Shown: piece after piece, positions 43,102 to 54,076 of the stretch | How the letters are laid out: every line of letters starts with the position of its first letter | Numbering within the stretch: position 1 is the stretch's first letter | Source: Acetobacterium tundrae | GTDB taxonomy: Bacteria; Bacillota; Clostridia; Eubacteriales; Eubacteriaceae | Length of the DNA stretch: 64,000 bases | Assembly (NCBI RefSeq): GCF_008086615.1 | Contig: NZ_RXYB01000014.1 | Coordinates: 40,617 to 104,616 of the forward strand | Direction of reading: 5' to 3' | Notes under the pieces: model-generated | What the model was told of the DNA's origin: nothing | Databases searched by the model: none | Seen by the model: the letters and a program-made list of their open reading frames with translations, nothing else | Position numbers and translations under genes: made by a program

Positions 43102-43866
43102 TTATTTGTTCTCATTTAAGTCTAATTTATTCTCATAATACACTTCTTTAAGATAAAGCCCGTATGCAGGTGCTGTAATCCCCGCTAAACTTCGATCCTT
43201 GCTTAAAATGATCTTTTGTATATCAAGGGCGGCAATACGATGACGTCCAACTTCATAGAGGGTTCCCACCATAATCCGAACCATGTTGTATAAAAAGCCA
43301 TTTCCTTTAAACGTAATTTCTCGAAGACTGTCATTTTTCTCAAAAGAAATCTCTTCAATTGTTCGCACCGTGCTTTTGACCGAACTTCCACTTGCCATAA
43401 ATGATCTAAAATCATGTTCACCAATAAAATGCGCTGCAGCTTCTTTCATCGCTTTCCAATCAAGGGAATCGGCAACATGAAATGCCAAATCTGTTGTAAA
43501 AGGACTAACCACCTGGTCTTCACATATTTTATAAATATAGCTCTTTCCTTTTGCATCATAACGGCTATGAAAACTTTGATCACACCACTGGCTTTCAAGA
43601 ATACGAATATCATCCGGCAGCTTTGTATTAAGCGCTTTATAAAAAGCATCCGGAGGGATTGTGGATTCAGTTAAAAAATTCGCACATTGTGCAATTGCGT
43701 GAACTCCGGCATCCGTTCTTCCGGAACCGATAAGGTTTATTCGTTCACCAGTTAATTGTTTAATCGCTTTTTCAATAGTTTCTTGAATCGTAATGCCGTT
43801 GGTTTGAACCTGCCATCCAGAGTAATGGGTTCCGCGATAACTGATAATCAATTTTATATTTTTCAT
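43102..43866 (-). CDS. truA: tRNA pseudouridine synthase A
   Basis: The enzyme makes pseudouridine at positions 38-40 of the tRNA anticodon arm. The catalytic Asp lies in GSGRTDAGVHA, near residue 52, and the family start ISYRGTHYSGWQVQ is present. The length, 254 residues, is normal. It follows the ECF transporter genes by nine bases, a conserved clostridial order (ecfA1-ecfA2-ecfT-truA-rplM-rpsI). Confidence 0.97.
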   Translation of the reverse strand: MKNIKLIISYRGTHYSGWQVQTNGITIQETIEKAIKQLTGERINLIGSGRTDAGVHAIAQCANFLTESTIPPDAFYKALNTKLPDDIRILESQWCDQSFHSRYDAKGKSYIYKICEDQVVSPFTTDLAFHVADSLDWKAMKEAAAHFIGEHDFRSFMASGSSVKSTVRTIEEISFEKNDSLREITFKGNGFLYNMVRIMVGTLYEVGRHRIAALDIQKIILSKDRSLAGITAPAYGLYLKEVYYENKLDLNENK

Positions 43867-43875
43867 TTTTTCTCT

Positions 43876-44697
43876 CTATATAGGAAATATCAGCGGCATC
43901 TTTATCATCGTTGTTAAGATCAAACCACCGATCATCATAAACATTAGGACAAAAGAGACGCGATCTCTATTTTCAAATATCAGCTGGTTCATCCGCGTTC
44001 TGTTTTCACCGCCTCGATAGCACCGGGCTTCCATTGCTGTTGCTAGTTCATCGGCTCTTCGAAATGCCGAAATAAATAGCGGTATCAGAATCGGAATAAG
44101 ATTTTTTGCTCTTGAAATAATGTTGCCTGTTTCAAAATTTGCACCTCTCGCTTTTTGTGCTTTCATGATCCGATCAGTTTCTTCCATTAAAGTTGGGATA
44201 AATCGCAGTGCAATTGACATCATCATGGAAAGCTCATGCGCATAACGACGAACAAATGGAATAAATCGCATACACCATTCCATGCCATCGGTTAAATCTA
44301 GCGGCGACGTGGTTAGTGTCATGATACTGGTTCCAACAATTAGAAATATCAATCGCAAAGCCATAAATGTCGCAATCTTCAATCCTTCCAAAGTTATGTT
44401 AAAAGGACCAAGTGAGGCAATCACGTTTCCAGGTGTCATAAACAAATTTAACGTCACCGTTAATAATATAATGAGTACCAACCCTTTAATTCCACGGATA
44501 ATATATCCCACAGGAATTTTTGATATCAGCGTAACAACAACTAATACTAAAAAAGTAGCTAAATAGCCCCATAAATTGTTAATACAAAATAACATCACAA
44601 TATACGCGGTCGTAAACAATAGCTTAGTCCGGGGATCCAATTTATGAATAACCGATCCGGTTGGATAAAACTGTCCAATAGTAACATCTTTTAACAT
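43876..44697 (-). CDS. ecfT: ECF transporter transmembrane component EcfT
   Basis: The 273-residue membrane protein has about five transmembrane segments and two coupling motifs with Ala-Arg-Gly/Ala-x-Cys features: AQKARGANFET and ATAMEARCYRGGENRT. These contact the two ATPases. The complex powers several vitamin-binding S subunits encoded elsewhere. It lies four bases after ecfA2. Confidence 0.96.
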   Translation of the reverse strand: MLKDVTIGQFYPTGSVIHKLDPRTKLLFTTAYIVMLFCINNLWGYLATFLVLVVVTLISKIPVGYIIRGIKGLVLIILLTVTLNLFMTPGNVIASLGPFNITLEGLKIATFMALRLIFLIVGTSIMTLTTSPLDLTDGMEWCMRFIPFVRRYAHELSMMMSIALRFIPTLMEETDRIMKAQKARGANFETGNIISRAKNLIPILIPLFISAFRRADELATAMEARCYRGGENRTRMNQLIFENRDRVSFVLMFMMIGGLILTTMIKMPLIFPI

Positions 44698-44701
44698 CTT
44701 G

Positions 44702-45556
44702 TTACCCTCTTATGACTTTGAGAATTTCGTCTTTTGCTGCTTCCACGGTAAAAATATCTTCTCGTATTTCGGGATATTTTGTTTTAAGTCGTTTCATAAG
44801 GTATGTCACCTCCGGTACAGCTAGTCCAATGCTCTCAAGTGTCTCTATTTCCGTAAATACACGATTAGGCGAGTCATAAAATACAACTTCACCGGCATTC
44901 ATTACTAATATTTTTTCAACTAATCTTCCAATGTCTTCCATGCTGTGTGATACTAAAATCACCGTCATTTTTTTTTGTGTATGCAGCGATTTAATTTGTG
45001 CCAGTATTTCTTCCCGGCCTCTTGGATCAAGACCTGCTGTTGGTTCATCAAGGATTAATACCGATGGTTCCATAGCCAAAACACCTGCTATGGCAATTCT
45101 CCGCATTTGTCCTCCTGAAAGTTCAAAAGGTGATTTATCCTTAACTTCATCATAATTCAATCCAACCATTTTTATTGATTGCCGGACTCGGTTGTTCACG
45201 TCTTCTTCAGATAAGCCTTGATTCTTCGGACCAAAAGCCACGTCCTTTTGGACAGTTTCTTCAAACAGCTGGTGTTCCGGATACTGAAAAACCAAACCGA
45301 TCCGATGACGTAGTTGAATCATTTCTGATTTTTTTTTATTGAAGATATCCTCGCCATCAACCAATACAGTTCCTGATGTCGGTGTTAACAATCCGTTAAG
45401 GTGCTGTATCAATGTCGATTTTCCTGAACCGGTATGCCCAATAATCCCGATGAAACTGCCGTCTTCAATCGTAACATTGATATTATTGAGTGCCTGAAAT
45501 TCAAAAGGCGACCCTTTTGAATAAATGTGTGAAAGATTTCTAATTTCTACCGACAT
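44702..45556 (-). CDS. ecfA2: ECF transporter ATPase EcfA2
   Basis: The 284-residue ABC ATPase has GHTGSGKST, the signature [14 protein letters not shown] and Walker [14 protein letters not shown]. It forms a heterodimer with EcfA1, whose gene it overlaps by ten bases. The order of the two ATPases follows Bacillus/Clostridium usage. Vitamins or metals are taken up by the shared ECF module. Confidence 0.96.
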   Translation of the reverse strand: MSVEIRNLSHIYSKGSPFEFQALNNINVTIEDGSFIGIIGHTGSGKSTLIQHLNGLLTPTSGTVLVDGEDIFNKKKSEMIQLRHRIGLVFQYPEHQLFEETVQKDVAFGPKNQGLSEEDVNNRVRQSIKMVGLNYDEVKDKSPFELSGGQMRRIAIAGVLAMEPSVLILDEPTAGLDPRGREEILAQIKSLHTQKKMTVILVSHSMEDIGRLVEKILVMNAGEVVFYDSPNRVFTEIETLESIGLAVPEVTYLMKRLKTKYPEIREDIFTVEAAKDEILKVIRG

Positions 45557-46398
45557 AAAGCATCCACCATTTCATCAATACTGAGAATATTATCTCTGAT
45601 GTCCATTCCCGCATTTCTCAGTTCATAAGCAAGTTCCGTCATCTGCGGAACATCTAAACCTATTTTTTTAAGGGCGCGAACATTTTTAAATATTGATTCC
45701 GGTGACCCTTCCATTACGATTTTACCTTGATCCAAAACAATAATACGATCTGCATTTATAATTTCACTCATATAATGTGTGATATGAATCACTGTCATAT
45801 TTTTATCCCGATTCAATTTCTTGATGGTTTCCATAACTTCACGTCGTCCTGAAGGATCTAGCATTGCAGTCGGTTCGTCAAAGATAATGCATTCAGGTTC
45901 CATCGCTAAAATTCCGGCAATTGCGACACGTTGTTTCTGGCCTCCAGATAATTGATGTGGCTTTTGATGTGCATATGCCTGCATTTCCACTGTTGCTAGT
46001 GCCCGATCAACTCGTTCTCTGATTTCCAAAGAAGGAACTCCAAGATTTTCTGGGCCGAAAGCAACATCGTCTTCCACAATAGTAGCGACCAATTGGTTGT
46101 CAGGATTTTGAAATACCATTCCAGCCGTCTGGCGAATATCCCACAAATGTTCATGATCCTTTGTGTTTAATCCATTGACAATTACATCGCCTTTTGTGGG
46201 AAATATAATGGCATTAAGTAATTTAGAAAGTGTTGATTTTCCAGATCCATTATGACCAATAATCCCAACAAACTCGCCTTTATCAATATGAAAATTCACA
46301 CCACTTAAAGCATTAACAGATTCGTTTTCGTTGTTACCAGGATATACAAATTGAACATCCCGTACTTCGATCATTTTTACTTTTTGTTCCATAGTCAC
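45547..46398 (-). CDS. ecfA1: ECF transporter ATPase EcfA1
   Basis: The 283-residue ABC ATPase has [22 protein letters not shown] and Walker [14 protein letters not shown]. The Met in place of the more common Gly in TAML is typical of EcfA1. It is the first gene of the ecfA1-ecfA2-ecfT-truA unit. Confidence 0.95.
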   Translation of the reverse strand: MTMEQKVKMIEVRDVQFVYPGNNENESVNALSGVNFHIDKGEFVGIIGHNGSGKSTLSKLLNAIIFPTKGDVIVNGLNTKDHEHLWDIRQTAGMVFQNPDNQLVATIVEDDVAFGPENLGVPSLEIRERVDRALATVEMQAYAHQKPHQLSGGQKQRVAIAGILAMEPECIIFDEPTAMLDPSGRREVMETIKKLNRDKNMTVIHITHYMSEIINADRIIVLDQGKIVMEGSPESIFKNVRALKKIGLDVPQMTELAYELRNAGMDIRDNILSIDEMVDALCR

Positions 46399-46436
46399 TT
46401 GTTTATTCCTTCTTTGGTGTTAATCATGAGAATTTT

Positions 46437-46469
46437 ACAGGTCGAAACTACACGCTTGTTTCGACCTGT
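46437..46469. other. Perfect hairpin between rplQ and ecfA1
   Basis: A 12-bp perfect stem (46437-46448 with 46458-46469) with a 9-nt loop. No T tract follows on either strand, so it may be an RNA-processing or stability element, or an operator in the ecfA1 leader, rather than a simple terminator. Confidence 0.6.
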
Positions 46470-46524
46470 TCCCGGACAGTTGCCAAAATGCAATATCTGC
46501 TTCTTCTCTTTATTGACCTGCAAA

Positions 46525-46574
46525 TGCAAGAAAGGGACTAAGCATAAATAACATCTTAATCCCTTTCTTTTGCA
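46525..46574 (-). terminator. Hairpin at the end of the alpha operon
   Basis: TGCAAGAAAGGGA (46525-46537) pairs with TCCCTTTCTTTTGCA (46560-46574) with small bulges and a loop of about 22 bases. It begins eight bases behind the rplQ stop. A T tract is weak (TTTC then TTGCATTTGC), so termination may be partial and some transcripts may read on into ecfA1. Confidence 0.6.
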
Positions 46575-46581
46575 TCATAAA

Positions 46582-46923
46582 TTATACTAATTCAATTATA
46601 GCCATTTCTGCGCCATCGCCGCGACGTGGTCCAACTCGATAAATTCGAGTGTACCCACCGTTTCTTTCAGTATATTTAGGTGCTATTTCGTCAAACAACT
46701 GTTTAACTACAACTTCTTGTGTTATATATGCAATTGCCTGCCTTCTGGCATGTAAGTCGCCTCTTTTACCTAATGTGACCATTTTATCTGCTAATCTTTT
46801 AACTTCCTTCGCTCTGGTTACGGTAGTTTCTATTTTCCCGTGTTCTAGAAGGGCTGTGGTAAGATTACGCAATAATGCTCTTCGCTGATCAGAGGGACGG
46901 CCTAGTTTTCGATATCCCGCCAT
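46582..46923 (-). CDS. rplQ: 50S ribosomal protein L17
   Basis: The 113-residue protein starts [20 protein letters not shown] and ends with the short bacterial form. It is the last gene of the alpha operon, seven bases behind rpoA, as in most bacteria. Confidence 0.98.
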   Translation of the reverse strand: MAGYRKLGRPSDQRRALLRNLTTALLEHGKIETTVTRAKEVKRLADKMVTLGKRGDLHARRQAIAYITQEVVVKQLFDEIAPKYTERNGGYTRIYRVGPRRGDGAEMAIIELV

Positions 46924-46930
46924 AGTACTA

Positions 46931-47890
46931 TTACTCCTTTGCCTTTTCTTCTTCTTGACTCAAGGACAACCCAATTTCTGCGAGTTTGTGCTTGATTTCA
47001 TTAAGAGATTTACGTCCGAGGTTACGTACTTTAATCATATCCTCTTCACTTCTTTGTGTTAATTTTTCGACTGTATCAATATTCGCACGTCGCAAACAAT
47101 TACTGGATCTCACTGAAAGTTCCAATTCTTCAATCGACATTTCACGAATACGTTCTTTTTCACTTTCTTCTTTTTCAACCATGATTTCCACAGTTGTAGC
47201 ATGTTCGGTTAAATTGATGAACAAGTTAAGGTGTTCACTTAATACCTTAGCTGCCAAAGACAAAGCTTCTTCCGGTGTTGTCGTTCCATCCGTCCATATA
47301 TCGATCGTTAGCTTATCAAAATCGGTGATTTGTCCAACGCGGGTATTTTCCACTAAAAAATTAACTTTTAAAATGGGAGAAAAAATTGAATCCATTGGAA
47401 TTGTCCCAATCGGCATTCCTGGATACTTGTTTTTATCTGCCGCTACATAACCTCGACCTTTTTCGATCCGCATTTCCATATTGAGGGTTCCACCCTTAGC
47501 TAAAGTAGCTATATGCATCTCAGGGTTAAAAATATCTACATCAGAATCTGCTATAATGTCTCCTGCTGTAATTTCGCCTTCTTCTGATGCTTCAATATAA
47601 ATTACTTTTGGTTCGTCTGAATATATTTCCGCCGCTAGACCCTTGAGATTTAAAAGGACTTCAATAACGTCCTCCTTAACTCCTGGGATGGTAGAAAATT
47701 CATGTAAAACGCCTTCTATTTTAACTGATGTTACTGCCACACCCGGTAAGGATGATAACATAATTCTTCTTAGACTATTACCCAGAGTTGTTCCATATCC
47801 TCTTTCTAAAGGTTCAATGACAAACCGCCCATAGGTTTCGTCGTCTTTTTTATCAACAATTTCGATAATTGGTTTTTCGAATTCGATCAT
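46931..47890 (-). CDS. rpoA: RNA polymerase alpha subunit
   Basis: The 319-residue protein has the N-terminal assembly domain ([20 protein letters not shown]) and the C-terminal DNA-contact domain with [12 protein letters not shown] and [11 protein letters not shown]. The length is typical for Firmicutes. It lies between rpsD and rplQ in the alpha operon. Confidence 0.98.
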   Translation of the reverse strand: MIEFEKPIIEIVDKKDDETYGRFVIEPLERGYGTTLGNSLRRIMLSSLPGVAVTSVKIEGVLHEFSTIPGVKEDVIEVLLNLKGLAAEIYSDEPKVIYIEASEEGEITAGDIIADSDVDIFNPEMHIATLAKGGTLNMEMRIEKGRGYVAADKNKYPGMPIGTIPMDSIFSPILKVNFLVENTRVGQITDFDKLTIDIWTDGTTTPEEALSLAAKVLSEHLNLFINLTEHATTVEIMVEKEESEKERIREMSIEELELSVRSSNCLRRANIDTVEKLTQRSEEDMIKVRNLGRKSLNEIKHKLAEIGLSLSQEEEKAKE

Positions 47891-47962
47891 TTATCAAGAC
47901 CCTCCTACTTATTTATAATCCATTCATTAACATGAGGGTTAATTGGTTCCCGAACATGTAGC

Positions 47963-48592
47963 CTATTTAGAATACAATTCAACAATAAGATGTTCAGCAA
48001 TTTCGACATCAATGTCTTCTACTGCCGGTCTTCCAATGATTTTACCTGATAGAGTTTCAACATCTTTAGACAACCAAGGTACAACTGTTCTATTTTCGGT
48101 CACTTCTATAATGTCTTTGAATTTTTGAGACTTTTTACTCTTTGGTCGAACTTCAATTGTATCTCCTTCTCTGGTAATGTATGAAGGAATATTTATTTTT
48201 TTACCATTAATAAGGAAATGCTCATGATCTACTAATTGTCGAGCTTCCTTACGAGAAGTAGCTAAACCCAATCGATAAACTACATTATCTAAACGTGACT
48301 CTAAATGGATTAATAAATTATGACCTGTAATTCCCTTTTGTTTTTCAGCAATTTCAAAATATGATCTAAACTGTTTTTCCAATATTCCGTAAATACGTTT
48401 TGCTTTTTGTTTTTCACGTAATTGAAGTCCATATTCTGATATTTTTGTTCTTCTTTTTCCATGTTGGCCAGGTGGTGTTGGACGTCTCTCAAACGCACAT
48501 TTATTCGTTGAATAACAACGTTCTCCCTTAAGGTACAATTTTGCACCTTCACGTCTACACTGTCTGCATGAAGCTTCTATATTTCTTGACAT
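47963..48592 (-). CDS. rpsD: 30S ribosomal protein S4 (zinc-binding form)
   Basis: The 209-residue protein has an N-terminal cysteine set in [18 protein letters not shown], plus a further Cys in TNKCAFERR, which is the zinc form of S4. The S4 domain includes [21 protein letters not shown]4 nucleates 30S assembly. It is in the usual clostridial position between rpsK and rpoA. Confidence 0.97.
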   Translation of the reverse strand: MSRNIEASCRQCRREGAKLYLKGERCYSTNKCAFERRPTPPGQHGKRRTKISEYGLQLREKQKAKRIYGILEKQFRSYFEIAEKQKGITGHNLLIHLESRLDNVVYRLGLATSRKEARQLVDHEHFLINGKKINIPSYITREGDTIEVRPKSKKSQKFKDIIEVTENRTVVPWLSKDVETLSGKIIGRPAVEDIDVEIAEHLIVELYSK

Positions 48593-48607
48593 TTCTTCGC
48601 CCTCCTA

Positions 48608-49000
48608 TTATACTCGTCGTCGCTTAGGTGGTCGACAACCGTTATGTGGAATAGGCGTAACATCTCGGATAAGGGTAATTTCCAATCCGGCCGCCTGTAA
48701 AGCACGAATAGCTGCCTCACGTCCTGAACCAGGGCCTCTGACTAAAACCTCAACAGTTTTTAATCCATGCTCCATGGCTCCTTTAGCAGCTTCTTCTGCT
48801 GCCATTTGGGAAGCAAAAGGCGTACTCTTACGAGAACCTTTAAAACCTAAACCACCAGAACTAGCCCAAGATAAAGCATTCCCGGACATATCTGTAATGG
48901 TAACAATTGTGTTGTTGAAAGAAGATTGAATATGGGCTTGACCACGTTCGATATTCTTTTTAACTTTTTTTACTTTTCTTCTCGATTTTTTTACTGCCAT
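48608..49000 (-). CDS. rpsK: 30S ribosomal protein S11
   Basis: The 130-residue protein has [20 protein letters not shown] and the C-terminal [11 protein letters not shown] that touches the E-site mRNA. It is 12 bases behind rpsM in the alpha operon. Confidence 0.98.
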   Translation of the reverse strand: MAVKKSRRKVKKVKKNIERGQAHIQSSFNNTIVTITDMSGNALSWASSGGLGFKGSRKSTPFASQMAAEEAAKGAMEHGLKTVEVLVRGPGSGREAAIRALQAAGLEITLIRDVTPIPHNGCRPPKRRRV

Positions 49001-49012
49001 TATTAAGCCCTC

Positions 49013-49378
49013 CTATTTCTTTCTTCCAACTGTTCGTTTAGGGCCCTTACGTGTTCTGGCATTTGTCTTTGTCTTCTGTCCTCTGACTGGAAGACCTCGA
49101 CGATGACGCAACCCTCTGTAAGATCCAATTTCGATCAATCGTTTAATGTTTAAGTTTACTTCTCGACGAAGGTCTCCTTCAACAGTGTATTTTTCATCCA
49201 AGATATTTCTAAGATCATTGACTTCAGTTTCAGTCAAATCTTTAACTCTAGTATCAGGGTTGATATTCAAAGCTTTTAAGATCTGTAACGATCTAGAATG
49301 CCCAATACCATAAATATAAGTTAATCCAATTTCTACCCGCTTATCTCGGGGCAAATCGACTCCGGCAATTCTTGCCAT
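49013..49378 (-). CDS. rpsM: 30S ribosomal protein S13
   Basis: The 121-residue protein has [19 protein letters not shown], the helix-two-turn-helix [11 protein letters not shown], and the tail [20 protein letters not shown]. It starts the S13-S11-S4 part of the alpha operon. The 153 bases up to rpmJ hold no further gene and no clear terminator. Confidence 0.98.
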   Translation of the reverse strand: MARIAGVDLPRDKRVEIGLTYIYGIGHSRSLQILKALNINPDTRVKDLTETEVNDLRNILDEKYTVEGDLRREVNLNIKRLIEIGSYRGLRHRRGLPVRGQKTKTNARTRKGPKRTVGRKK

Positions 49379-49531
49379 AGGGTGTGTACCTCCTAAATTG
49401 TTTTCTAAATACTGAGGATTAAGTCGTGTTAGTGACGTAACTCATTAACTCTCAGCGATTTGTTTCACTTTATCTCATGAACATGACTAAAATTGCCGCG
49501 GCCATGTTCTTTTTTTCTGGTTTCGACGGAT

Positions 49532-49645
49532 TTAACCTTGTCGTTGTTTGTGTTTTGGGTTTTCGCAAATTACCATAACACGGCCATTCCTTTTAATGAT
49601 TTTGCACTTTTCACAAATTTTTTTTACTGATGATCTAACTTTCAT
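49532..49645 (-). CDS. rpmJ: 50S ribosomal protein L36
   Basis: The frame gives the 37-residue L36: [20 protein letters not shown] and then [17 protein letters not shown]. The Cys/Cys/Cys/His set (Cys11, Cys14, Cys27, His32) is the zinc form. AAAGGAGG precedes the ATG. It lies between infA and rpsM, the normal site. Confidence 0.97.
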   Translation of the reverse strand: MKVRSSVKKICEKCKIIKRNGRVMVICENPKHKQRQG

Positions 49646-49658
49646 TTAAATGCCTCCT

Positions 49659-49886
49659 TTATGATTTCCCTTTCCCACGCCATACGATACGCCCGCGGGT
49701 CAAATCATATGGGGATAATTCAACAACTACCTTATCGCCAGGTAAAATACGAATATAATTCATACGAAGTTTTCCCGAAATATGTGCAGTTATCTGATGT
49801 CCATTTTCCAATTCTACTAAGAAAATAGTGTTAGGTAATGACTCCACAACAGAGCCTTCAACCTCGATAACATCTTTTTTGGCCAT
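49659..49886 (-). CDS. infA: Translation initiation factor IF-1
   Basis: The 75-residue OB-fold protein starts [19 protein letters not shown] and contains [22 protein letters not shown]-1 blocks the A site during initiation. It lies three bases behind a KOW-domain gene. Confidence 0.98.
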   Translation of the reverse strand: MAKKDVIEVEGSVVESLPNTIFLVELENGHQITAHISGKLRMNYIRILPGDKVVVELSPYDLTRGRIVWRGKGKS

Positions 49887-49889
49887 TGA

Positions 49890-50192
49890 TCAAACCTCCT
49901 CACGATTCTCATCCCCAACACCATTAGGCATGTGATAGGACTCGAGTATTTTTCTAATCTCAGCGTTACTTATCTTTTTTCCATCTAATATTTTATCACG
50001 AATATCTGTGGCAATGTGATTCGTCTTCGCTAAGTGTTTGATCTTCTTTTTTTTTGGATTACTCACTTTACGAAGTTTTCCATTGCATACATAGATGAAC
50101 TGATCATCCAACACTTCAATAACCACCATAAACTGACCCTTATCACGACCAGCTACGGAACGAACCACTTGTCCAACTATAAAACCATTCAT
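49890..50192 (-). CDS. KOW-domain RNA-binding protein (L14e/L6e/L27e-like)
   Basis: The 100-residue protein has a KOW motif (VGQVVRSVAGRDKGQFMVVI) and a basic stretch NPKKKKIKHLAK. Such genes sit between map and infA in many Firmicutes, as here. A ribosome-associated role is assumed from the fold and context. The direct function is unknown. Confidence 0.88.
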   Translation of the reverse strand: MNGFIVGQVVRSVAGRDKGQFMVVIEVLDDQFIYVCNGKLRKVSNPKKKKIKHLAKTNHIATDIRDKILDGKKISNAEIRKILESYHMPNGVGDENREEV

Positions 50193-50204
50193 TTGTTCAC
50201 CAAC

Positions 50205-50954
50205 CTAGATCACTGTTAAAAGCTCAGGTTCGGCAGTTCCAGTTATCAATATCGTATGCTCAAAATGTGAAGAAAGTTTGCCATCTGTGGTGACAACCGT
50301 CCAGTCATTATCAAGCACAACGACATCATAGGTTCCAACATTCACCATTGGTTCAATAGCTAATGTCATTCCCTGACGCAAACGCGGTCCGTGTCCTTTT
50401 AATCCATAATTGGGGATCGGGGGATCTTCGTGCATTTTCTTTCCAACGCCATGTCCAACATAATCGCGAACGACTGAGAAACCATTTTCTTCAACATAAG
50501 TTTGTACTGCATTTGATATATCGGATAACCGATATCCTTCTCTTGCATAAACTATACCTTTGAAAAAAGATTCTCTGGTAACATCAATTAGTCTTTGTGC
50601 CTCTTTAGAAATATTTCCAACCCCATGGGTCATGGCTGCATCTCCGACGTAACCCTTGTAAGTTGCCCCAATATCGATACTGATAATATCACCTTCCAGT
50701 AGCTTGCGCTTGCCTGGAATACCATGAACGACTTCTTCGTTAACTGAAGCACAAATTGATTTTGGAAATCCTCCGTAACCCTTGAAAGTTGGAATCGCAT
50801 CTGCATCCTTAATGAATTTTTCAACAGCGTGATCCAATTCCAGAGTTGTTATTCCCGGTCTTATCAATTTCCCCACCAAGGCATGGGCACCGGCGACAAT
50901 ACTGCCTGCATGCCTCATAAGTTCAATTTCCTTGTGAGATTTTATGGTTATCAT
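50205..50954 (-). CDS. map: Methionine aminopeptidase, type I
   Basis: The 249-residue enzyme removes the N-terminal methionine from new proteins. The two-metal site is visible in [45 protein letters not shown] and SHFEHTILI. It overlaps adk by four bases and belongs to the spc operon tail. Confidence 0.98.
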   Translation of the reverse strand: MITIKSHKEIELMRHAGSIVAGAHALVGKLIRPGITTLELDHAVEKFIKDADAIPTFKGYGGFPKSICASVNEEVVHGIPGKRKLLEGDIISIDIGATYKGYVGDAAMTHGVGNISKEAQRLIDVTRESFFKGIVYAREGYRLSDISNAVQTYVEENGFSVVRDYVGHGVGKKMHEDPPIPNYGLKGHGPRLRQGMTLAIEPMVNVGTYDVVVLDNDWTVVTTDGKLSSHFEHTILITGTAEPELLTVI

Positions 50955-51616
50955 ATTGTATTAACTCCGTCTAAAACTCTCTTTATGTCTTCAAAAACAT
51001 CATTCATATTTTGGAGTCCATTAATATCAACAATCTTTTGTTTTTCTTTATAAAATGCTATCAGTGGTTCTGTTTGTTCCTGATATACCTGAATTCGTTT
51101 TTTCACCGTCTCAACCTTGTCATCTTCTCGTTGATACAAAGAAGCACCGTCTAAATCACAGACTCCTTCAACCTTGGGAGGATTAAAAATTACATGATAG
51201 GTTGCCTGACAGCTTGGACAGATTCTTCGTCCAGAAATCCTCTCGACTAAAACATCTAAAGGTACTTCTAAATTAATCGCAAAATCCAATTCCAAATCTC
51301 TTTTCCTGCTGATTCCATCTAAAGCTTCAGCCTGAAAAACGGTTCGTGGAAATCCATCCAGTAAAAAACCATAACCTGCACTCACAACGTCGTCATGAGT
51401 GAGACGATCCTCTACCATATCAACTACCAGGTCATCCGGCACCAAAAGGCCCTTTGCCATAAAATCTTTTGCTTTTTTCCCGAGGGGAGTATCATTGTTC
51501 ATATTTTCTCTAAAAAGATCACCGGTTGAAATATGAGGGATATTGTAGGTTTCACAAATAAGTTTTGCCTGCGTCCCCTTACCAGCCCCCGGAGGTCCTA
51601 ATAATACAATTCTCAT
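50951..51616 (-). CDS. adk: Adenylate kinase (zinc-binding LID)
   Basis: The 221-residue enzyme balances ATP, ADP and AMP. The P-loop GPPGAGKGT (7-15) and DGFPRT are present. The LID has Cys133, Cys136, Cys153 and Asp156 (CPSC and CDLD), the Cys3Asp zinc site of Gram-positive enzymes. It lies between secY and map. Confidence 0.98.
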   Translation of the reverse strand: MRIVLLGPPGAGKGTQAKLICETYNIPHISTGDLFRENMNNDTPLGKKAKDFMAKGLLVPDDLVVDMVEDRLTHDDVVSAGYGFLLDGFPRTVFQAEALDGISRKRDLELDFAINLEVPLDVLVERISGRRICPSCQATYHVIFNPPKVEGVCDLDGASLYQREDDKVETVKKRIQVYQEQTEPLIAFYKEKQKIVDINGLQNMNDVFEDIKRVLDGVNTI

Positions 51617-51639
51617 TTCTCATTCATCTCCAGTTTATA

Positions 51640-52899
51640 CTATGATTTTAAAAATCCCTGATGGTTTCTCATCATCATTTCCGACTCAAGTGTTTTAACT
51701 ACTTCAAGAGCTACACCAACAATAATTAGAAGACTAGTTCCTCCAAATTGAAGATTGACTCCCATAACATTGCCTACAAAAATAGGAATAATGGCAATAA
51801 TCGCTAAAAATGCGCCACCAAATAATGTTAATCGATTCGTAATTCTTGACAAATAATCAACCGTTGGTTTTCCCGGTCGAATTCCTGGAACATAACCACC
51901 TTGTTTTTTTATATTGTCCGCTACATCATACGGATTAAATGTTACAGCCGTATAAAAATAGGTAAACGCAATTATTAATACAACATAGATGATCGTTGCT
52001 GCAACTGATCCCCATGAAAAATAGGTTGTTACCCAATTTGCAAAAGCCGATGTCGGAAAAAAGCTTGAAATTGTTGCTGGAAATAATGTTAATGAACTTG
52101 CAAATATTACTGGAATAACTCCTGCCATATTTACTCTTAGTGGAATGTGAGTACTTTGACCACCATACATTTTTCTTCCCACAACACGTTTTGCATATTG
52201 TACGGGAACTCTCCGTTGACCTTCATTAACTGCAACTACTCCAAATACAACAACAACTATAAAAACAAGGAATAATATTAAGCTAATGGCGGTCATGGTT
52301 CCAATTGTAATATAATTATACATCTCAGAAATTCCTGACGGAATTCTAGAAATAATACTGACAAAAATAATCAGTGAAATACCATTACCAATGCCATTTT
52401 CGGTGATCTGTTCACCTAAGTACATAAGAAAAGCTGTTCCTGCAGTGATACATAAAACAACTGTAAAGACAGTTAGTGTTGTCTTCTCAGTCAGTAAATT
52501 ACCAAAGGATAAACTCATTCCCAGAGCCTGGATTATTGCTAATAATATTGTTAAAAAGCGCGTGTACTGTGCTAGTTTCTTACGCCCTTCTTCACCTTCT
52601 TTTTGCAATTTTTCCAAAGCCGGAATAGCAAATGCCAGTAGATTCATGATGATCGATGCATTAATATAAGGAGTTATACTCATCGCAAAAATTGTGAAAT
52701 TTTTAAAGTTACCTCCAGAAATAATGTTAAACAATCCAAACATTCCATTGTCATTGACAAGTGAGCTTAACTGTGTAAGATCAACAAACGGGACCGGTAT
52801 GAAGGATCCCAATCGATATACAAACAGCAATGCTAGGGTAAATAATATCTTCCGTCGCAGATCTGGTATTTTCCAAGCATCCTTCAAAGTAGAGACCAT
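51640..52899 (-). CDS. secY: Preprotein translocase subunit SecY
   Basis: The 419-residue channel protein has ten membrane segments, starting with LRRKILFTLALLFVYRLGSF and including the conserved cytosolic loop GRKMYGGQSTHIPLRVNMAG. It is driven by SecA, encoded elsewhere in this window. It lies one base behind rplO. Confidence 0.98.
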   Translation of the reverse strand: MVSTLKDAWKIPDLRRKILFTLALLFVYRLGSFIPVPFVDLTQLSSLVNDNGMFGLFNIISGGNFKNFTIFAMSITPYINASIIMNLLAFAIPALEKLQKEGEEGRKKLAQYTRFLTILLAIIQALGMSLSFGNLLTEKTTLTVFTVVLCITAGTAFLMYLGEQITENGIGNGISLIIFVSIISRIPSGISEMYNYITIGTMTAISLILFLVFIVVVVFGVVAVNEGQRRVPVQYAKRVVGRKMYGGQSTHIPLRVNMAGVIPVIFASSLTLFPATISSFFPTSAFANWVTTYFSWGSVAATIIYVVLIIAFTYFYTAVTFNPYDVADNIKKQGGYVPGIRPGKPTVDYLSRITNRLTLFGGAFLAIIAIIPIFVGNVMGVNLQFGGTSLLIIVGVALEVVKTLESEMMMRNHQGFLKS

Positions 52900-52900
52900 A

Positions 52901-53344
52901 TTAGATCACCTCTACCTTTCCTCCTCCAGCGAGAATCTTCTCCTCAGCCGATTTGCTGATTTTATGCGCTTTTATTGTAAATGCCTTTTCAACTTCTCCG
53001 TTTCCAAGGATTTTCACGCCGTCTCTTAATTTTCTAACAAAGCCATATTCCATTAATAACTCTGGCGTAATAACTGTGTTTTCATCAAATGCATTAAGAT
53101 CTCCAACATTTACGATAGCAAATATTTTTTTGAATCGAGCATTTGAAAATCCGCGTTTAGGTAAACGTCTTGCCAACGGCATTTGTCCACCTTCAAAACC
53201 GACTCTAACACCACCGCCAGAACGAGATTTCTGTCCATCAGATCCACGTCCAGCTGTTTTTCCAAGACCAGAACCGGTACCACGTCCTTTACGCTTGGGT
53301 GCTTTTTTAGAACCTGGGGCTGGACTTAAAGTATGTAACTTCAT
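52901..53344 (-). CDS. rplO: 50S ribosomal protein L15
   Basis: The 147-residue protein has the Gly/Arg-rich N-terminal extension [20 protein letters not shown] that threads into 23S rRNA, and a globular C-terminal part ending GGGKVEVI. Standard position in the spc operon, with secY one base downstream. Confidence 0.98.
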   Translation of the reverse strand: MKLHTLSPAPGSKKAPKRKGRGTGSGLGKTAGRGSDGQKSRSGGGVRVGFEGGQMPLARRLPKRGFSNARFKKIFAIVNVGDLNAFDENTVITPELLMEYGFVRKLRDGVKILGNGEVEKAFTIKAHKISKSAEEKILAGGGKVEVI

Positions 53345-53355
53345 ATTGACGCCTC

Positions 53356-53538
53356 CTATACTTCTTTTACGTCGAGCATAAAATCTGTTCGATGAATCAT
53401 GCCGCGAATTTGAGGGGTATCATTATGCGTTACGGTCTGTCTAATTTTCTTTAAGCCTAAAGCCTCAATTGTTGCACGTTGTTTTTTATTGCGCCCAATC
53501 AGACTTTTCTTAAGTGTAATTTCTAATTGTTTAGCCAT
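53356..53538 (-). CDS. rpmD: 50S ribosomal protein L30
   Basis: The 60-residue protein starts [20 protein letters not shown] and contains [13 protein letters not shown], the full bacterial L30. It lies 11 bases behind rpsE. Confidence 0.97.
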   Translation of the reverse strand: MAKQLEITLKKSLIGRNKKQRATIEALGLKKIRQTVTHNDTPQIRGMIHRTDFMLDVKEV

Positions 53539-53549
53539 AATGACTCCTC

Positions 53550-54062
53550 CTAATCTATTATTTCTTCAGGTTTCTTACCACGTTTTGCTGCGACTTCTTC
53601 TAGTGTCGTTAATCCAGCCAGGCCTGCCATTGTAGCATTAACCATATTACGTGCGTTGTTTGATCCTAAAGATTTAGTACGAATATCTCTTACTCCAGCT
53701 AATTCTAGAACTGCTCGAACGGGTCCACCAGCGATAACACCAGTACCTTTTCCAGCAGGTTTTAGTAAGACATGACCAGCGCCAGCTTCACCATTAATTG
53801 CATGTGGAATGGTTGTTCCAACCATTGGCACTTTAATTAATGATTTCTTTGCTTCATCAATGCCTTTACGAATAGCATCTGGAATTTCCATTGCTTTTCC
53901 TTTACCGACGCCAACATGACCGTTTTCGTCTCCAACAATCACAAGACAGCTGAATCTGAAGTTACGACCACCTTTTACAACCTTTGTAACTCGGTTGATA
54001 GCGACTACTTTTTCCTTCAATTCTGGCAACGTACTTGGATCGATTTTTTTGTTTTGCATCAA
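53550..54062 (-). CDS. rpsE: 30S ribosomal protein S5
   Basis: The 170-residue protein has [20 protein letters not shown] followed by [20 protein letters not shown], the mRNA-entry region. It lies between rplR and rpmD, 14 bases behind rplR. Confidence 0.98.
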   Translation of the reverse strand: MMQNKKIDPSTLPELKEKVVAINRVTKVVKGGRNFRFSCLVIVGDENGHVGVGKGKAMEIPDAIRKGIDEAKKSLIKVPMVGTTIPHAINGEAGAGHVLLKPAGKGTGVIAGGPVRAVLELAGVRDIRTKSLGSNNARNMVNATMAGLAGLTTLEEVAAKRGKKPEEIID

Positions 54063-54076
54063 ATGACCTCCTTTAC

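Noticed and set aside
46986..47450. 154-codon plus-strand frame opposite rpoA
   Set aside because: Antisense shadow of a certain gene; no ribosome binding site and no similarity.
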